Shown here: positions 18,696-27,866 of the stretch, one piece after another
How positions within the stretch are numbered: position 1 is the first letter of the stretch
Layout of the letters: the number at the start of each line of letters is the position of its first letter
NCBI GenBank assembly: GCA_947495035.1
Contig: CANLXI010000001.1
Coordinates: 554,305 to 618,304 of the forward strand
Reading direction: 5' to 3'
Source of the DNA: an uncultured Granulosicoccus sp.
GTDB taxonomy: Bacteria > Pseudomonadota > Gammaproteobacteria > Granulosicoccales > Granulosicoccaceae
DNA length: 64,000 nucleotides
Notes under the pieces: generated by a model
What the model was told of the DNA's origin: nothing
What the model saw: the letters and a program-made list of their open reading frames with translations, nothing else
The model's database searches: none
Program-made: the position numbers and the translations under genes

Positions 18696-19955
18696 ATGTC
18701 GAACCGTGTTGCTTATGAACCACTCACGCCGGAAACTCTGGCAGAACGTCTGGGGCAGCTGGAACCTGTGGTCAGCCATCTCGGACCCGACTACAGTCAA
18801 TGGCAGGTGCAGGAGATTGGCGACGGCAATCTGAACCTGGTGTTCATCGTCACCGGTAGCACCGGCAGCGTCATCGTCAAGCAGGCCCTCCCCTATGTAC
18901 GACTGGTCGGCGACAGTTGGCCGTTGCCGCTGTACCGGGCCTACTATGAGAACTGCGCACTGACACGTCAGGCGAATCGCAGCCATGGTTGCGTTCCTGA
19001 AGTCTTTCATTTTGACGATAGGCAGGCCTTGATTGTCATGGAGCATCTGACGCCACACGTGATCTTGCGGAACAAGCTGATAATGGGTGAGCGTGTGGAA
19101 GGGCTGGGCAGATTCGTCGGTGAGTTCTGTGCCAGAACTGCCTTTCGCGGTTCCGAACTGTGCATGAGCAGTGCTGCGAAGAAGGCCGATGTGGGGGTGT
19201 TCTCGGGCAATGTGGAAATACCTGCCATTACGGAATCGCTGGTTTTTACCGATCCCTACTTCAACGCCGAAATGAACAGTCATAACAGCCTGCTCGATCC
19301 GGTAGTTGCGTCACTGCGAGCCAACGTCGAACTGAAGTGCCGCGTACAGAGAATGTTGATGAAATTCGCATCCAATACCGAAACGTTGCTGCACGGTGAC
19401 TTGCACTCGGGTTCCATCATGTCGACCGACCGTGAATCGAAGGTGATCGATCCCGAATTCGCGCAGTACGGTCCCATGAGCTTTGACCTGGGCATGGTGA
19501 CGGCGAACTTTCTGATGGCCTATTTCAGCCAACCGGCTCATCGTGCCGAAGATCTTGTTGACTATCAGCAATGGATTCTGAGCGTCATTGGCGAGAGTCT
19601 GCAATCATTTCGCAGCGAATTCAGGCGATTGTGGGGCACGGAAAGAACGGGCATGCTGTTTCCGGCCGCGTTGTTCGAGCATCAGGGCCATGATTCGTCA
19701 CCGGCATGCGAACAACTGCTGGAGGAAATCAACCGGGATGCAATGCGCTTCTGTGGTATTGAAATGCACCGGCGCTGTTTGTCCCTGGCGCATAATGCGG
19801 ACTTCGAAGTCATTGAAGACGTGGAGGTACGAGCTTCTCTGGAAGCACGCAATCTGGAAATGGGGGCCCAACTGATTCTCGAGGCAGACAGGCTCCCTGA
19901 CGAATTCGCGTTGATCAGCATGGCGGAAGACTACAACCAGAGGAACATCCTGTGA
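18696..19955 (+). CDS. mtnK: S-methyl-5-thioribose kinase
   Basis: 419 residues from the ATG at 18696, supported by GGAGGAG 5-11 bp upstream; a TTG at 18642 is rejected. MtnK phosphorylates C1 of 5-methylthioribose in methionine salvage; the same enzyme type also accepts 5-deoxyribose. Family marks are the N-terminal nucleotide loop EIGDGNLNLVF, the catalytic loop LLHGDLHSGSIMS and the metal-binding VIDPEFAQYGPMSFDLG with its DPE motif. Its stop overlaps the GTG start of mtnA. It is divergent from a sugar ABC importer, implying that the substrate comes from outside the cell or is recovered after leakage. Confidence 0.95.
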   Translation: MSNRVAYEPLTPETLAERLGQLEPVVSHLGPDYSQWQVQEIGDGNLNLVFIVTGSTGSVIVKQALPYVRLVGDSWPLPLYRAYYENCALTRQANRSHGCVPEVFHFDDRQALIVMEHLTPHVILRNKLIMGERVEGLGRFVGEFCARTAFRGSELCMSSAAKKADVGVFSGNVEIPAITESLVFTDPYFNAEMNSHNSLLDPVVASLRANVELKCRVQRMLMKFASNTETLLHGDLHSGSIMSTDRESKVIDPEFAQYGPMSFDLGMVTANFLMAYFSQPAHRAEDLVDYQQWILSVIGESLQSFRSEFRRLWGTERTGMLFPAALFEHQGHDSSPACEQLLEEINRDAMRFCGIEMHRRCLSLAHNADFEVIEDVEVRASLEARNLEMGAQLILEADRLPDEFALISMAEDYNQRNIL

Positions 19956-21052
19956 AGATTGGCAACCAGCATTTTCGCTCCTTGTGGTGGAACGAGCAGC
20001 ACCAGGTTCTGCAGATCATTGACCAGCGTCTGCTGCCCCATGAATTCCGGATTCAGGATGTTGAAACCCTTCAGGATTACCTGAATGCCATTTCACAGAT
20101 GCGAGTGCGCGGCGCACCACTGATTGGTGCAACTGCTGCTTATGGCATGGCACATGCCATGATGCAGGATCCGTCAGACAGCGGCATGGAGCTTGCCCGG
20201 CAGGCGTTGCATGACACGCGGCCCACGGCGGTGAACCTGCGTTGGGCGCTTGATCGTTGTCGACAAGTGCTGTTGCAGACTCCGATTTTTGATCGCGCAA
20301 GGGTTGCATTGCAGCTGGCGCATGAGCTGGCCGACGAGGACGTCGCCATCAACAAGCGTATCGGGGAACACGGTCTGACGTTGATACGTGAGATTGCCGC
20401 GCGCAAACCGACGGGCGAGCCGGTGCAGGTGCTGACTCATTGCAATGCCGGCTGGCTGGCAACAGTCGATTGGGGGACCGCAACCAGCCCCATGTATCAC
20501 GCGCATGATGCAGGCATTGCCCTGCATGTCTGGGTGGATGAGACACGACCTCGCAACCAGGGGGCGCTAACCGCCTGGGAGTTGGGCAATCATGGCGTTC
20601 CGCATACCTATGTGACCGACAATGCCGGCGGCCATCTGATGCAGCATGGCGAAGTGGATCTGGTGATTACCGGTACGGACCGCACGACGCGCCGCGGTGA
20701 TGTCTGCAACAAGATCGGTACTTACCTGAAAGCGCTTGCTGCCCGGGATAATCAGGTGCCATTCTACGTGGCTCTGCCATCACCGACCATAGACTGGAGC
20801 ATCGATGATGGTGTGGCGGAGATTCCCATCGAGGAACGCGATGAGTCAGAGACTACCCACATACAGGGTACGGATGGCGACGGAATGATCCGAACTGTCC
20901 GGGTTTCACCGGAGACTACCCGTGGTGGTAATCCGGCCTTCGATGTCACGCCGAACAGGCTGGTGACAGGGCTCATCACCGAGCGAGGTATCTGTGCGGC
21001 CTCGGCAGAAGGGCTTGCAGAGCTGTTTCCGGAACACGCGCAAAACGAGTAG
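19952..21052 (+). CDS. mtnA: S-methyl-5-thioribose-1-phosphate isomerase
   Basis: 366 residues starting at a GTG that overlaps the mtnK stop (GTGA), with AGAGGA upstream. MtnA converts the aldose 1-phosphate to methylthioribulose 1-phosphate. Conserved parts are MRVRGAPLIGATAAYG, the catalytic-cysteine motif LTHCNAGWLAT, WVDETRPRNQGALTAWEL and the catalytic-aspartate motif ITGTDRTTRRGDVCNKIGTY. This is the eIF2B-like isomerase fold. With mtnK upstream and a class II aldolase nearby it completes the three-step DHAP shunt, giving dihydroxyacetone phosphate plus methylthioacetaldehyde or acetaldehyde. No mtnBCD-type methionine salvage genes are visible in the window. Confidence 0.95.
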   Translation: MKIGNQHFRSLWWNEQHQVLQIIDQRLLPHEFRIQDVETLQDYLNAISQMRVRGAPLIGATAAYGMAHAMMQDPSDSGMELARQALHDTRPTAVNLRWALDRCRQVLLQTPIFDRARVALQLAHELADEDVAINKRIGEHGLTLIREIAARKPTGEPVQVLTHCNAGWLATVDWGTATSPMYHAHDAGIALHVWVDETRPRNQGALTAWELGNHGVPHTYVTDNAGGHLMQHGEVDLVITGTDRTTRRGDVCNKIGTYLKALAARDNQVPFYVALPSPTIDWSIDDGVAEIPIEERDESETTHIQGTDGDGMIRTVRVSPETTRGGNPAFDVTPNRLVTGLITERGICAASAEGLAELFPEHAQNE

Positions 21053-21058
21053 GCACGC

Positions 21059-22054
21059 ATGAGCCCGACAACGTCAACCACTGCCAAGCCCGGAACCGAT
21101 GCAGGCGGGCGCATGTCTCGTCAGGATGATGCCATTGTGGAGGCCGCGTGGTGCTACTACCATGAGGGTTTGAATCAGAGCGCAATCGCAACGAAGCTGG
21201 GTGTCAGTCGTGCCTCGGTGGTCAATTATCTCGCAGAATCCCGGCGGCGTGATTTCGTACGAGTGACGTTGGACAGCAATGTGTTCCTGTACAACCAGTT
21301 GGCTGCTGAATTGCGTCACGCCTTCGACCTGACTCAGGCCCTGGTAATACCAGCAGACGAAGCATCATCGCAGCGTTCCTTCGAAAGAGTGGTCAGGGCT
21401 GCTTCGGACTGGTTACCACAGCTGTTGGACAGTGGTGACATGTTGGGAGTAGCCTGGGGTGAGACGATATACCGTCTGTCCGAGATTGCACCCAGACTGA
21501 CGCTGGAAGAACTCGTCATCGTTCAACTGGTGGGGTCTCGACCTTCGGCACTGGGGTTTGCTGCAGAAAATTGCTCTGCAACTCTGGCACAGCGCTTTGG
21601 CGCACAATGCATCAACCTGCACGTGCCACTGTTATTGTCCAACTCGGCGCTGTGCCGGCAACTGATCGCCGAGCCGGTGGTCGCAGAGCAGTTGCAACGG
21701 GTAGCAGACTGCTCAAAGGTCATATTCGCTGCAGGTACCTGTTTCGACGATAGTCATATCGTGCGAACGGGGATTATTTCACCGAAGGAGATCGCTGGAT
21801 ATCGGCGCAAGGGTGCGGTAGGCGTCATCTGTGGACGACTTATCGACATCGATGGCAACGCGATGGCCATACCCAGCGAAGACAGGATGATTGGTGTGAC
21901 GCTGGAGCAGATGCGAGAAAAGGAGCTGGGTCTGCTGGTCTGCGCAGAGCCGGAGAGAGCATCCGCAGCTCGGGCCGCGATAGCCGGTGGCTACGTCACG
22001 CATTTTGCCTGCTGTTCAACCACGGCACGCCTGCTGCTGGAAGGGATAGCTTGA
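21059..22054 (+). CDS. SorC-family sugar-binding transcriptional regulator
   Basis: 331 residues; it starts 6 bp after mtnA. The N-terminal HTH reads AAWCYYHEGLNQSAIATKLG with recognition helix VSRASVVNYLAESR. The remaining ~250 residues are the SorC/CggR-type effector domain (VAWGETIYRL, IVQLVGSRP, VGVICGRLIDIDGN) that binds phosphorylated sugars. It probably senses a phosphorylated thioribose, deoxyribose or ribulose intermediate and controls both the mtnK operon and the divergent ABC operon through the inverted repeat at 18618. That target assignment is inference from co-location. Confidence 0.88.
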   Translation: MSPTTSTTAKPGTDAGGRMSRQDDAIVEAAWCYYHEGLNQSAIATKLGVSRASVVNYLAESRRRDFVRVTLDSNVFLYNQLAAELRHAFDLTQALVIPADEASSQRSFERVVRAASDWLPQLLDSGDMLGVAWGETIYRLSEIAPRLTLEELVIVQLVGSRPSALGFAAENCSATLAQRFGAQCINLHVPLLLSNSALCRQLIAEPVVAEQLQRVADCSKVIFAAGTCFDDSHIVRTGIISPKEIAGYRRKGAVGVICGRLIDIDGNAMAIPSEDRMIGVTLEQMREKELGLLVCAEPERASAARAAIAGGYVTHFACCSTTARLLLEGIA

Positions 22055-22124
22055 TGAACTGCGAGCGAATTTTCGGTATTCGTCGACGCTCTGAATTTCA
22101 TTCGGGTGTGAAGTTCCTGGCAGA

Positions 22125-22775
22125 TTATCTTTCTTTCTGTCCGTAGTCTCTGAACTTGTCCATGACCTCGCTCATTTCGTCATCGGACAGCAAGGTCATG
22201 GTTCCAGCCAGTCGAGCGTAGTAGAACTGCTTCGCCAGAGTCTCCAGCTCGACCGCTGCCCACATGGCGTTGTTCAGATCCTTGCCAGCGGCGATCATGC
22301 CATGATTGGCCAGCAGGCAGGCGCTGCGTCCTTGCATGGCCTGCAGAACAGCTTCGGACAACTCCGGTGAGCCAAACGTTTGATAGTCTGCACATCGGAC
22401 CGAGTTTCCTCCAAAGGCCGCAATCATGTAATGACAGGCGGGGATGCTCGAACGCGAAATGGATAGTACGGTCGCGAAGGTCGAGTGTGTGTGCACGACT
22501 GCATCGATTTCCGGTTTCTCCCTGAGTATGGCCTTGTGAAAGTGCCATTCCGACGAGGGTTTGAACGGCCCCTCCCAACGCAGGTCCGCATGTTCCAGCG
22601 ATACGCGCGCGATATCGTCGGGTAGCAGCCTTTCGTAAGCAATGCCGCTGGGTGTGATCAGCATCGACGCCTTGTGACGTGCGCTGATATTGCCAGAGGT
22701 TCCCTGGTTCAGTCCGGAGGAGTTCATCTGCAGACACAGTTCGATGATCCTTTCGCGTTTCTGGTTTTCAGTCAT
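22125..22775 (-). CDS. Class II aldolase/adducin family protein (likely 5-deoxyribulose/methylthioribulose-1-phosphate aldolase)
   Basis: 216 residues from the ATG at 22775, which gives the family's normal length; upstream in-frame starts (22844, 22868) lack family sequence and a clear ribosome-binding site. It has the phosphate-binding NQGTSGNISAR, the catalytic-glutamate segment SSEWHFH, zinc histidines in VVHTHSTFA and ANHGM. Relatives include FucA, DrdA/Ald2 and MtnB. Beside mtnK and mtnA, an aldolase that splits the ulose 1-phosphate to DHAP and an aldehyde (DHAP shunt) is the best reading. MtnB-type dehydratase is less likely because mtnC and mtnD are absent here. It is convergent with the sorC gene. 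Confidence 0.85.
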   Translation of the reverse strand: MTENQKRERIIELCLQMNSSGLNQGTSGNISARHKASMLITPSGIAYERLLPDDIARVSLEHADLRWEGPFKPSSEWHFHKAILREKPEIDAVVHTHSTFATVLSISRSSIPACHYMIAAFGGNSVRCADYQTFGSPELSEAVLQAMQGRSACLLANHGMIAAGKDLNNAMWAAVELETLAKQFYYARLAGTMTLLSDDEMSEVMDKFRDYGQKER

Positions 22776-23583
22776 TGATGTCTTGTCCGTAACCGGTATC
22801 TCAACGGAAGTCGGGCAATCGATGGATTCGATTTCTCTGTTCATGATAGCCGATACTGCGTGTTCCATTTCGAGTAAACGGGCGAGCCCTGACTGACGAT
22901 CTCTGTTCGTTGGAATGCCTGACGGTGTCTTGCATCGTTCGCTGCTCCGAAACCGAATCCTGTTGTTGAAGAGGAATTCACACAGGTGTGTCATTGCCAG
23001 GTACGCTGATCAATATGCAGCCATGGCACTGATGGCCGGTCTCGAATCGTGTGCAAGGCTGTAGTCTGCGGATCGTTGAAGGTTCGTTGGAATCCTTGTC
23101 AAGTTCAGAGCAGGGAGCGAAGTTCCATGGCTCGATATCCGCGGACAAAACGCAGTGCAAATGTGTTGCAATCTGGTAATACGTGGGAGCGGTAATGGCC
23201 TGCACGGGGTTCGCTTTCATCGTTGGATACAGGTTCCGGAGAGAGTAGGGCGGTTGACGCTGTGCACACCACTCCGTCTGGAAACGGGGGAATACGCGTA
23301 ATGGGGCGGAGAGATTGATGTTTACAGGGTCATCGGGTGCAATCCACTGTTGTATTGTCCAGTAGTAAAACAGACTTTTTACATCGGTTGAATCAGTGGG
23401 GATTGTCAATCGACAGGAATCACTTTTCGAGAATATTCACGATCTTTCACTGAATGCTGCGCTGCAGCATGGTCGGTTCGATTTTATCGTGTTCATTCGA
23501 CGGAATTACGGTATTGCAGTGACATGGCGTTCTCGTGGATATTCATGTAACAGGCATGAAACGCGAATACAGGAGGCCGATTG
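22776..23583. other. Gene-free stretch, ~0.8 kb
   Basis: Between the aldolase start and the sugar-nucleotide gene I see no convincing gene. Short frames on both strands lack ribosome-binding sites and recognisable sequence. The right end carries the leader of the next gene with AGGAGG at 23571-23576. No clear promoter, hairpin or repeat was found. Confidence 0.6.
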
Positions 23584-24588
23584 ATGTCCGACAGCACAGT
23601 TTCCGATTACCGACGCAAGGTACTCATCACCGGTGGTTCAGGCACGGTCGGTCAGGCATTCATCAAGCAGTACCGAGACGAGTTCCAGTTCTTCAATGTC
23701 AGTCGCAATGAGTCCTATATCGAAAAGCTCAAGAACGTCTTTCCCGACGTTCATTCTTACGTATCCGACATTCAGGACCTGGATCACCTGACCACGATCT
23801 TCCTGAAGGTGAAACCCGATATCGTCATACATGCGGCGGCCCTGAAGCATGTGAACTTTGCCGAGCTGAATCCTTCTCGTACAACTGAAATCAACATATC
23901 GGGCAGCTTGAACATCATCAAGGCGAGTGTGCGTGCCGAGGTGCCTATCGTGGTCGGTATCAGCACCGACAAGGCCTGTCAGCCTGAGAACATCTATGGA
24001 TATTCAAAGAAGATCATGGAGCAGATGTTTCTTGAACACTACAATGAGAAAACCCGGTTTGTCTGCACACGATTTGCCAATGTCGCCTGTTCAAATGGAT
24101 CAGTCATACCGTTCTGGATCGACAGCGCCCGGAAAGGTGAATCGCTGAAACTGACCGATTCACGCATGAATCGACTGATGTTCACCAGTGACGAAGCAGC
24201 GCTTCTCATTCGTCAGAGTATCGATCACGCTGAAAATTCCACTCGTCCCTTCGTGCTCTGCAGTCGCATGAAATCGGTAGGTATGCTCGACCTTGCCATC
24301 CAGTTGTCTGCTGAATTCGGGGATGGAGGTAAGCCCGAGATCGTCGGTATGCGACCCGGTGAGAGACTCTTCGAGATACTGGTCAGTCAACAGGAACTGC
24401 CTCATGCATTCTATTCCGATGATGGGCGCTATATCGTTCTGCATTCCGATGAGTTCGGCAATGAACACGTATCGGAACCCTTGTCGTCTCTGACTGCCGA
24501 TTACATGAGCGAATCGGAAATGCGTTCCCTGTACAGTGAGTACACGAAACTCAGCGAATACTCCCTGAAACTGGCATCCAGCCGTTAG
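23584..24588 (+). CDS. NAD-dependent sugar-nucleotide epimerase/dehydratase (polysaccharide biosynthesis, CapD/PseB-like SDR)
   Basis: 334 residues from the ATG at 23584, 7 bp after AGGAGG. It is an extended SDR: cofactor motif VLITGGSGTVGQAF, then VIHAAALKHVNFAELNP, which is the signature of UDP-GlcNAc 4,6-dehydratase/5-epimerase relatives (PseB, CapD, FnlA), STDKACQPENIYGYSKKIME with the catalytic YxxxK, and CTRFANVACSNGSVIPFW. The C-terminal part has MRPGERLFEIL, also typical. It acts in the cytoplasm on a nucleotide sugar for surface glycan synthesis. A glycosyltransferase gene follows after 23 bp, so the two are probably one operon. Confidence 0.88.
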   Translation: MSDSTVSDYRRKVLITGGSGTVGQAFIKQYRDEFQFFNVSRNESYIEKLKNVFPDVHSYVSDIQDLDHLTTIFLKVKPDIVIHAAALKHVNFAELNPSRTTEINISGSLNIIKASVRAEVPIVVGISTDKACQPENIYGYSKKIMEQMFLEHYNEKTRFVCTRFANVACSNGSVIPFWIDSARKGESLKLTDSRMNRLMFTSDEAALLIRQSIDHAENSTRPFVLCSRMKSVGMLDLAIQLSAEFGDGGKPEIVGMRPGERLFEILVSQQELPHAFYSDDGRYIVLHSDEFGNEHVSEPLSSLTADYMSESEMRSLYSEYTKLSEYSLKLASSR

Positions 24589-24611
24589 GCAGACGTGGCG
24601 CAGATATTCTC

Positions 24612-25736
24612 ATGACCATTCTGTTTCTGGTTTCCGCCTTGTTTGTCGTATACACGTATGCGCTATTCCCGCTTTTTCTACATCTGAGGGCAAAGGGGAA
24701 GTCACTGCCGTCGATAGTCACGCCGACTGACTGGCCAACCGTCAGTATCGTGATCGCGGCACACAATGAAGCGAAGAACCTTCCGACCAAGCTGACCAGC
24801 CTGGAGGCGCTGGATTATCCAGCCGAGCTGGTGGAGTGGATCATCGTTTCCGATGGTTCGACAGATGGTACTCATGCGCTACTGCAGGAGGCATTCGACG
24901 GCCATCCGAGACGACATGTCAGACATCTGGAATCAGCGCTCGGAAAATGTGGTGCTCTGAACGCAGGTGTGTCCATGGCCAGTCATGACATCATCCTGTT
25001 CATGGATGCCCGTCAACCCGTGTCGGAAAATGCCATCAGGAAGCTGGTTCCCTACTTTTCGCATGAGCAGATTGGTGCCGTCAGTGGCGAACTGGTTCTG
25101 TCGGAAGACGGTAGTCTGGAAGCGGCAAACTTCGGACTGTACTGGCGATATGAAAAATGGATTCGGGATAACGAGAGTCGCCTGTTTTCCACCACGGGTG
25201 CCACCGGTGCCCTGTACGCCGTTCGTCGGGCAGACTTCACGCCCAATGCGGTGGGAACTCTGCTGGATGATTTCAATACGCCGGTAGAGCAGTTGAAAAA
25301 GGGCAAGAGGACGCTGTTCGTACCGGGTGCCTACGCCTTCGACGAGGCGGCAGATGATATCAAGCAGGAGTTTCGGCGAAAGGTCAGAAATCTGGCGGGC
25401 AACTGGCAATCATTCCAGACTCATTCATGGCTTTTCAACCCTGCGCGCAATCCGGTGTGGTGGCAATTTCTGTCTCACAAGTTTTTCCGACTGCTGGTGC
25501 CCTATGCGTTGATCATCGCCTTCTTGTCGGCATGGTTCGGAGATGGGCTGTTTCTGGAGCTGATGTTCTACAGTCAGTTGGCATTCTATGCAGCTGCTGC
25601 CGCAAGCTTTGCTGACCTGCCAGGCACGGGCAATAAAGTCTTCACCATGATCAAGATATTCACCCAACTCAATCTGGCGGCGTTCATTGCAACGGCTCGC
25701 TTTTTCCTGAGCGGTAAGGCCATCAGCTGGCGCTGA
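24612..25736 (+). CDS. Membrane-associated glycosyltransferase family 2
   Basis: 374 residues. A hydrophobic N-terminal segment (1-20) anchors a GT-A domain: PTVSIVIAAHNEAKNLP, WIIVSDGSTDGT, LFMDARQPVSENA (DxD-like region), GAVSGELVLSED and the acceptor-side LLDDFNTPVEQLKKGKR, in place of the usual ED. Two or three hydrophobic segments close the protein (~295-365), an arrangement like processive or polyprenyl-linked GT2 enzymes of exopolysaccharide pathways. It is paired with the upstream sugar-nucleotide enzyme. The polymer made is unknown; no Wzx/Wzy genes lie in the window. Confidence 0.87.
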   Translation: MTILFLVSALFVVYTYALFPLFLHLRAKGKSLPSIVTPTDWPTVSIVIAAHNEAKNLPTKLTSLEALDYPAELVEWIIVSDGSTDGTHALLQEAFDGHPRRHVRHLESALGKCGALNAGVSMASHDIILFMDARQPVSENAIRKLVPYFSHEQIGAVSGELVLSEDGSLEAANFGLYWRYEKWIRDNESRLFSTTGATGALYAVRRADFTPNAVGTLLDDFNTPVEQLKKGKRTLFVPGAYAFDEAADDIKQEFRRKVRNLAGNWQSFQTHSWLFNPARNPVWWQFLSHKFFRLLVPYALIIAFLSAWFGDGLFLELMFYSQLAFYAAAAASFADLPGTGNKVFTMIKIFTQLNLAAFIATARFFLSGKAISWR

Positions 25737-25756
25737 ATCGCTGAATCCACGATAAG

Positions 25757-25801
25757 CCGGAGGTCCGGGCTCCATCAGTCTGACGAACCCCGGGGCTCCG
25801 G
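25757..25801. terminator. Imperfect GC hairpin after the glycosyltransferase gene
   Basis: CCGGAG (25757-25762) pairs with CTCCGG (25796-25801), with a second inner block CCGGG/CCCGG after a small internal loop. It lies about 20 bp after the glycosyltransferase stop. There is no T-run, so it may only mark the 3' end of the transcript. Confidence 0.3.
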
Positions 25802-25938
25802 AAGGCGCCGCTTCTACATCGCTGTCATTGCATGTCAATTACAGCCATGCTTTAGCGAATGTGGCTTTCCGGTACATCATCGGGGCATCGGTGTGCTGGC
25901 ACTGTATCTTCAAGAACAGGAAAGGTCAGGACGTCGTG

Positions 25939-25961
25939 CAGGCCGACCGTGGGTCGGCCTG
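25939..25961. terminator. Perfect 10-bp hairpin after nhaC
   Basis: CAGGCCGACC and GGTCGGCCTG form an uninterrupted 10-bp stem with a 3-base loop, 8 bp beyond the nhaC stop codon on the minus strand. The following sequence is only weakly T-rich, but placement between convergent genes and stem strength support termination, possibly in both directions. Confidence 0.55.
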
Positions 25962-25968
25962 ACGCTGA

Positions 25969-27453
25969 CTACACCGGTTCCGCCACCTTCGGTTTCTCCG
26001 AGGGAACGGTGGATGTGCTGGAAACCGCTTCGGCAGTCAGTTCGTTGACTGGCGTGACGGAGGGCTCCTCGAGTGGCTTGATGGTCCAGCCCGTATAGCC
26101 GAACAATATCGTGACCAGAGGTGAGATCCAGCAGAAAACGGCGAAGGGAGCATACAGAATGGTGGGGACTCCCAGAGTGGCCGATTGATAGGCGCCACCT
26201 GAACCCCATGGCACGAGAGGATCGACAACTGTGCCAGCATCCTCGGTGACACGCGACAGGTTCTCGGGGGCAAGACCTTGATCACGGTAGGCTGTTCCGT
26301 ACATTCTTCCTGTCATGACCAATGACATGTATTGGTCACACAACAGGAAATTGGAGCCGATTGCCGTGAGTGCGGTTGTCAGAATCAACGATCCGGTGGA
26401 ACGCGCATATGACAGGATCGCGTTTGCAATGACCTGAATCTGTCCGGTGGCCTGCATGACGCCGCCAAACATCATGGCCACGATTATCAGGCTGACCGTG
26501 TATGTCATTGATTCCAGCCCGCCACGACTGAGCAGGGAATCAACATCGGCATTGCCTGTTTCGGCAACGTAGCCGGACATGGCGGCGCTCATGGTGGTTG
26601 CATAGTCGGCGCCTTGAACCATCATGGCGCAGACGAGTCCCGCGATGGCGCCAATGGCGATGCCTGGTACTGCCGGAATCTTGCGGAAACTCAGGATCAT
26701 GACGAGAAACGGCGGGACGAGCAGCAATGGGTGTATGACGAACGTCGATTGCAGCATGTCCAGTATGCTGTTTATGCGTGATGTATCCGTGGTTTCCGGA
26801 GTGTAGATCATGCCCACCACGGCATAGATGATCAGAGAGATAGCGAATGCCAGGCCCGTTGTGCTGGCCATGTGACGAATATGGACATAGAGGTCGACCC
26901 CTACCATTGCAGGCGCCATGTTGGTCGTATCGGATAATGGTGACATCTTGTCACCGAAATAGGCTCCGGAAAGGACAGCTCCTGCCACCCAGGGAAGCGG
27001 TATTCCCAGTCCGGCACCGACTCCCATCAGGGCGACGCCGATGGTGCCGGTTGTGCCCCAGCTCGTGCCGGTTGCGGAAGAGGCGATAGCACAGATGACG
27101 GCACAGACCAGCAGAAATACCGATGGTGAAAATATCTGCAGACCATAATAAACCAGCGTTGGCACGACCCCACCCAGTATCCAGGTGCCGATGAGAATGC
27201 CGACCAGCAAGAGAATGATGATGGATCCCAGCGCGTGGGTGATCCCGGTAATCATGCCGTTCTGAATGGCATTCCAGTTGTAGCCGCAATACAGTGCCAC
27301 TATGCTGGCAACGGTGACCCCGAACAGCATGGGTAAGTGAGGGGCGAGACCGAAAATGGCAATCGATATGCCAATACCGATGATCAACGAAAACAGCGAA
27401 ATCAGTGCCAGTCGAAGACTGGGAGGATTTCCCTGACGTTCATGACTGCTCAT
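25969..27453 (-). CDS. nhaC: NhaC-family Na+/H+ antiporter
   Basis: 494 residues, about 12 hydrophobic segments. The start is supported by AAGGAG upstream on the minus strand. NhaC-type features include SSATGTSWGTTGTIGVALMG, GAVLSGAYFGDKMSPLSDTTNMAP and the near-C-terminal VTEDAGTVVDPLVPWGSGG, which are shared by NhaC and related malate/lactate antiporters. It would exchange Na+ for H+ at the inner membrane; an organic-acid/Na+ exchange role (MleN type) is a real alternative. The ~40-residue tail is Thr/Glu/Pro-rich and probably cytoplasmic. It has no obvious operon partner. Confidence 0.87.
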   Translation of the reverse strand: MSSHERQGNPPSLRLALISLFSLIIGIGISIAIFGLAPHLPMLFGVTVASIVALYCGYNWNAIQNGMITGITHALGSIIILLLVGILIGTWILGGVVPTLVYYGLQIFSPSVFLLVCAVICAIASSATGTSWGTTGTIGVALMGVGAGLGIPLPWVAGAVLSGAYFGDKMSPLSDTTNMAPAMVGVDLYVHIRHMASTTGLAFAISLIIYAVVGMIYTPETTDTSRINSILDMLQSTFVIHPLLLVPPFLVMILSFRKIPAVPGIAIGAIAGLVCAMMVQGADYATTMSAAMSGYVAETGNADVDSLLSRGGLESMTYTVSLIIVAMMFGGVMQATGQIQVIANAILSYARSTGSLILTTALTAIGSNFLLCDQYMSLVMTGRMYGTAYRDQGLAPENLSRVTEDAGTVVDPLVPWGSGGAYQSATLGVPTILYAPFAVFCWISPLVTILFGYTGWTIKPLEEPSVTPVNELTAEAVSSTSTVPSEKPKVAEPV

Positions 27454-27866
27454 GCAAATCTCCTTTTTGAATGGGTTCAGGCCCTGAGAATGGCAATGAG
27501 CTCGAACGACTCAGGATCCGGTGGTTATCAGATCACTGTATCAATAATAAATCAATACTTCTGGCGTAATGATTTCGACCCTGTTCAGGATGGCTGTTTC
27601 TGAATGACCGGCAAGGAGAGTCATCGGTTTGATCCAGCATTCGACAATGCAAGCACGTGCAGTCGATAATGCAACAAAGTGGGGCGGTTGGTTCTTTCAT
27701 GGTGCGACGCTGCCACGTGACGACGTAGCTGCTGGATCGCGCACAGCACCGTTGCAGAAACGCTGATCATCAGCAGCCCCGGCGTTCGAATCCCTGCTTG
27801 TACAGGCAATGGCGACGGTTCGTCACCAGGTGGAGGGTGTTTGCGTCAGTGATCGTTCATGGGCAA
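27454..27866. other. Upstream region of nhaC with a spaced direct repeat
   Basis: No gene seen. At 27641-27652 and 27663-27674 there are near-identical 12-mers, TCGACAATGCAA and TCGATAATGCAA, with start-to-start spacing of 22 bp (two helical turns). The 8-bp palindrome GCACGTGC lies between them (27653-27660). This could be a regulator site for nhaC, about 200 bp upstream of its start, but nothing proves binding. Confidence 0.4.

Noticed and set aside
22978..23409. Frames in the gap between the aldolase and the sugar-nucleotide gene
   Set aside because: No ribosome-binding site, no recognisable sequence and unusual composition; likely chance.
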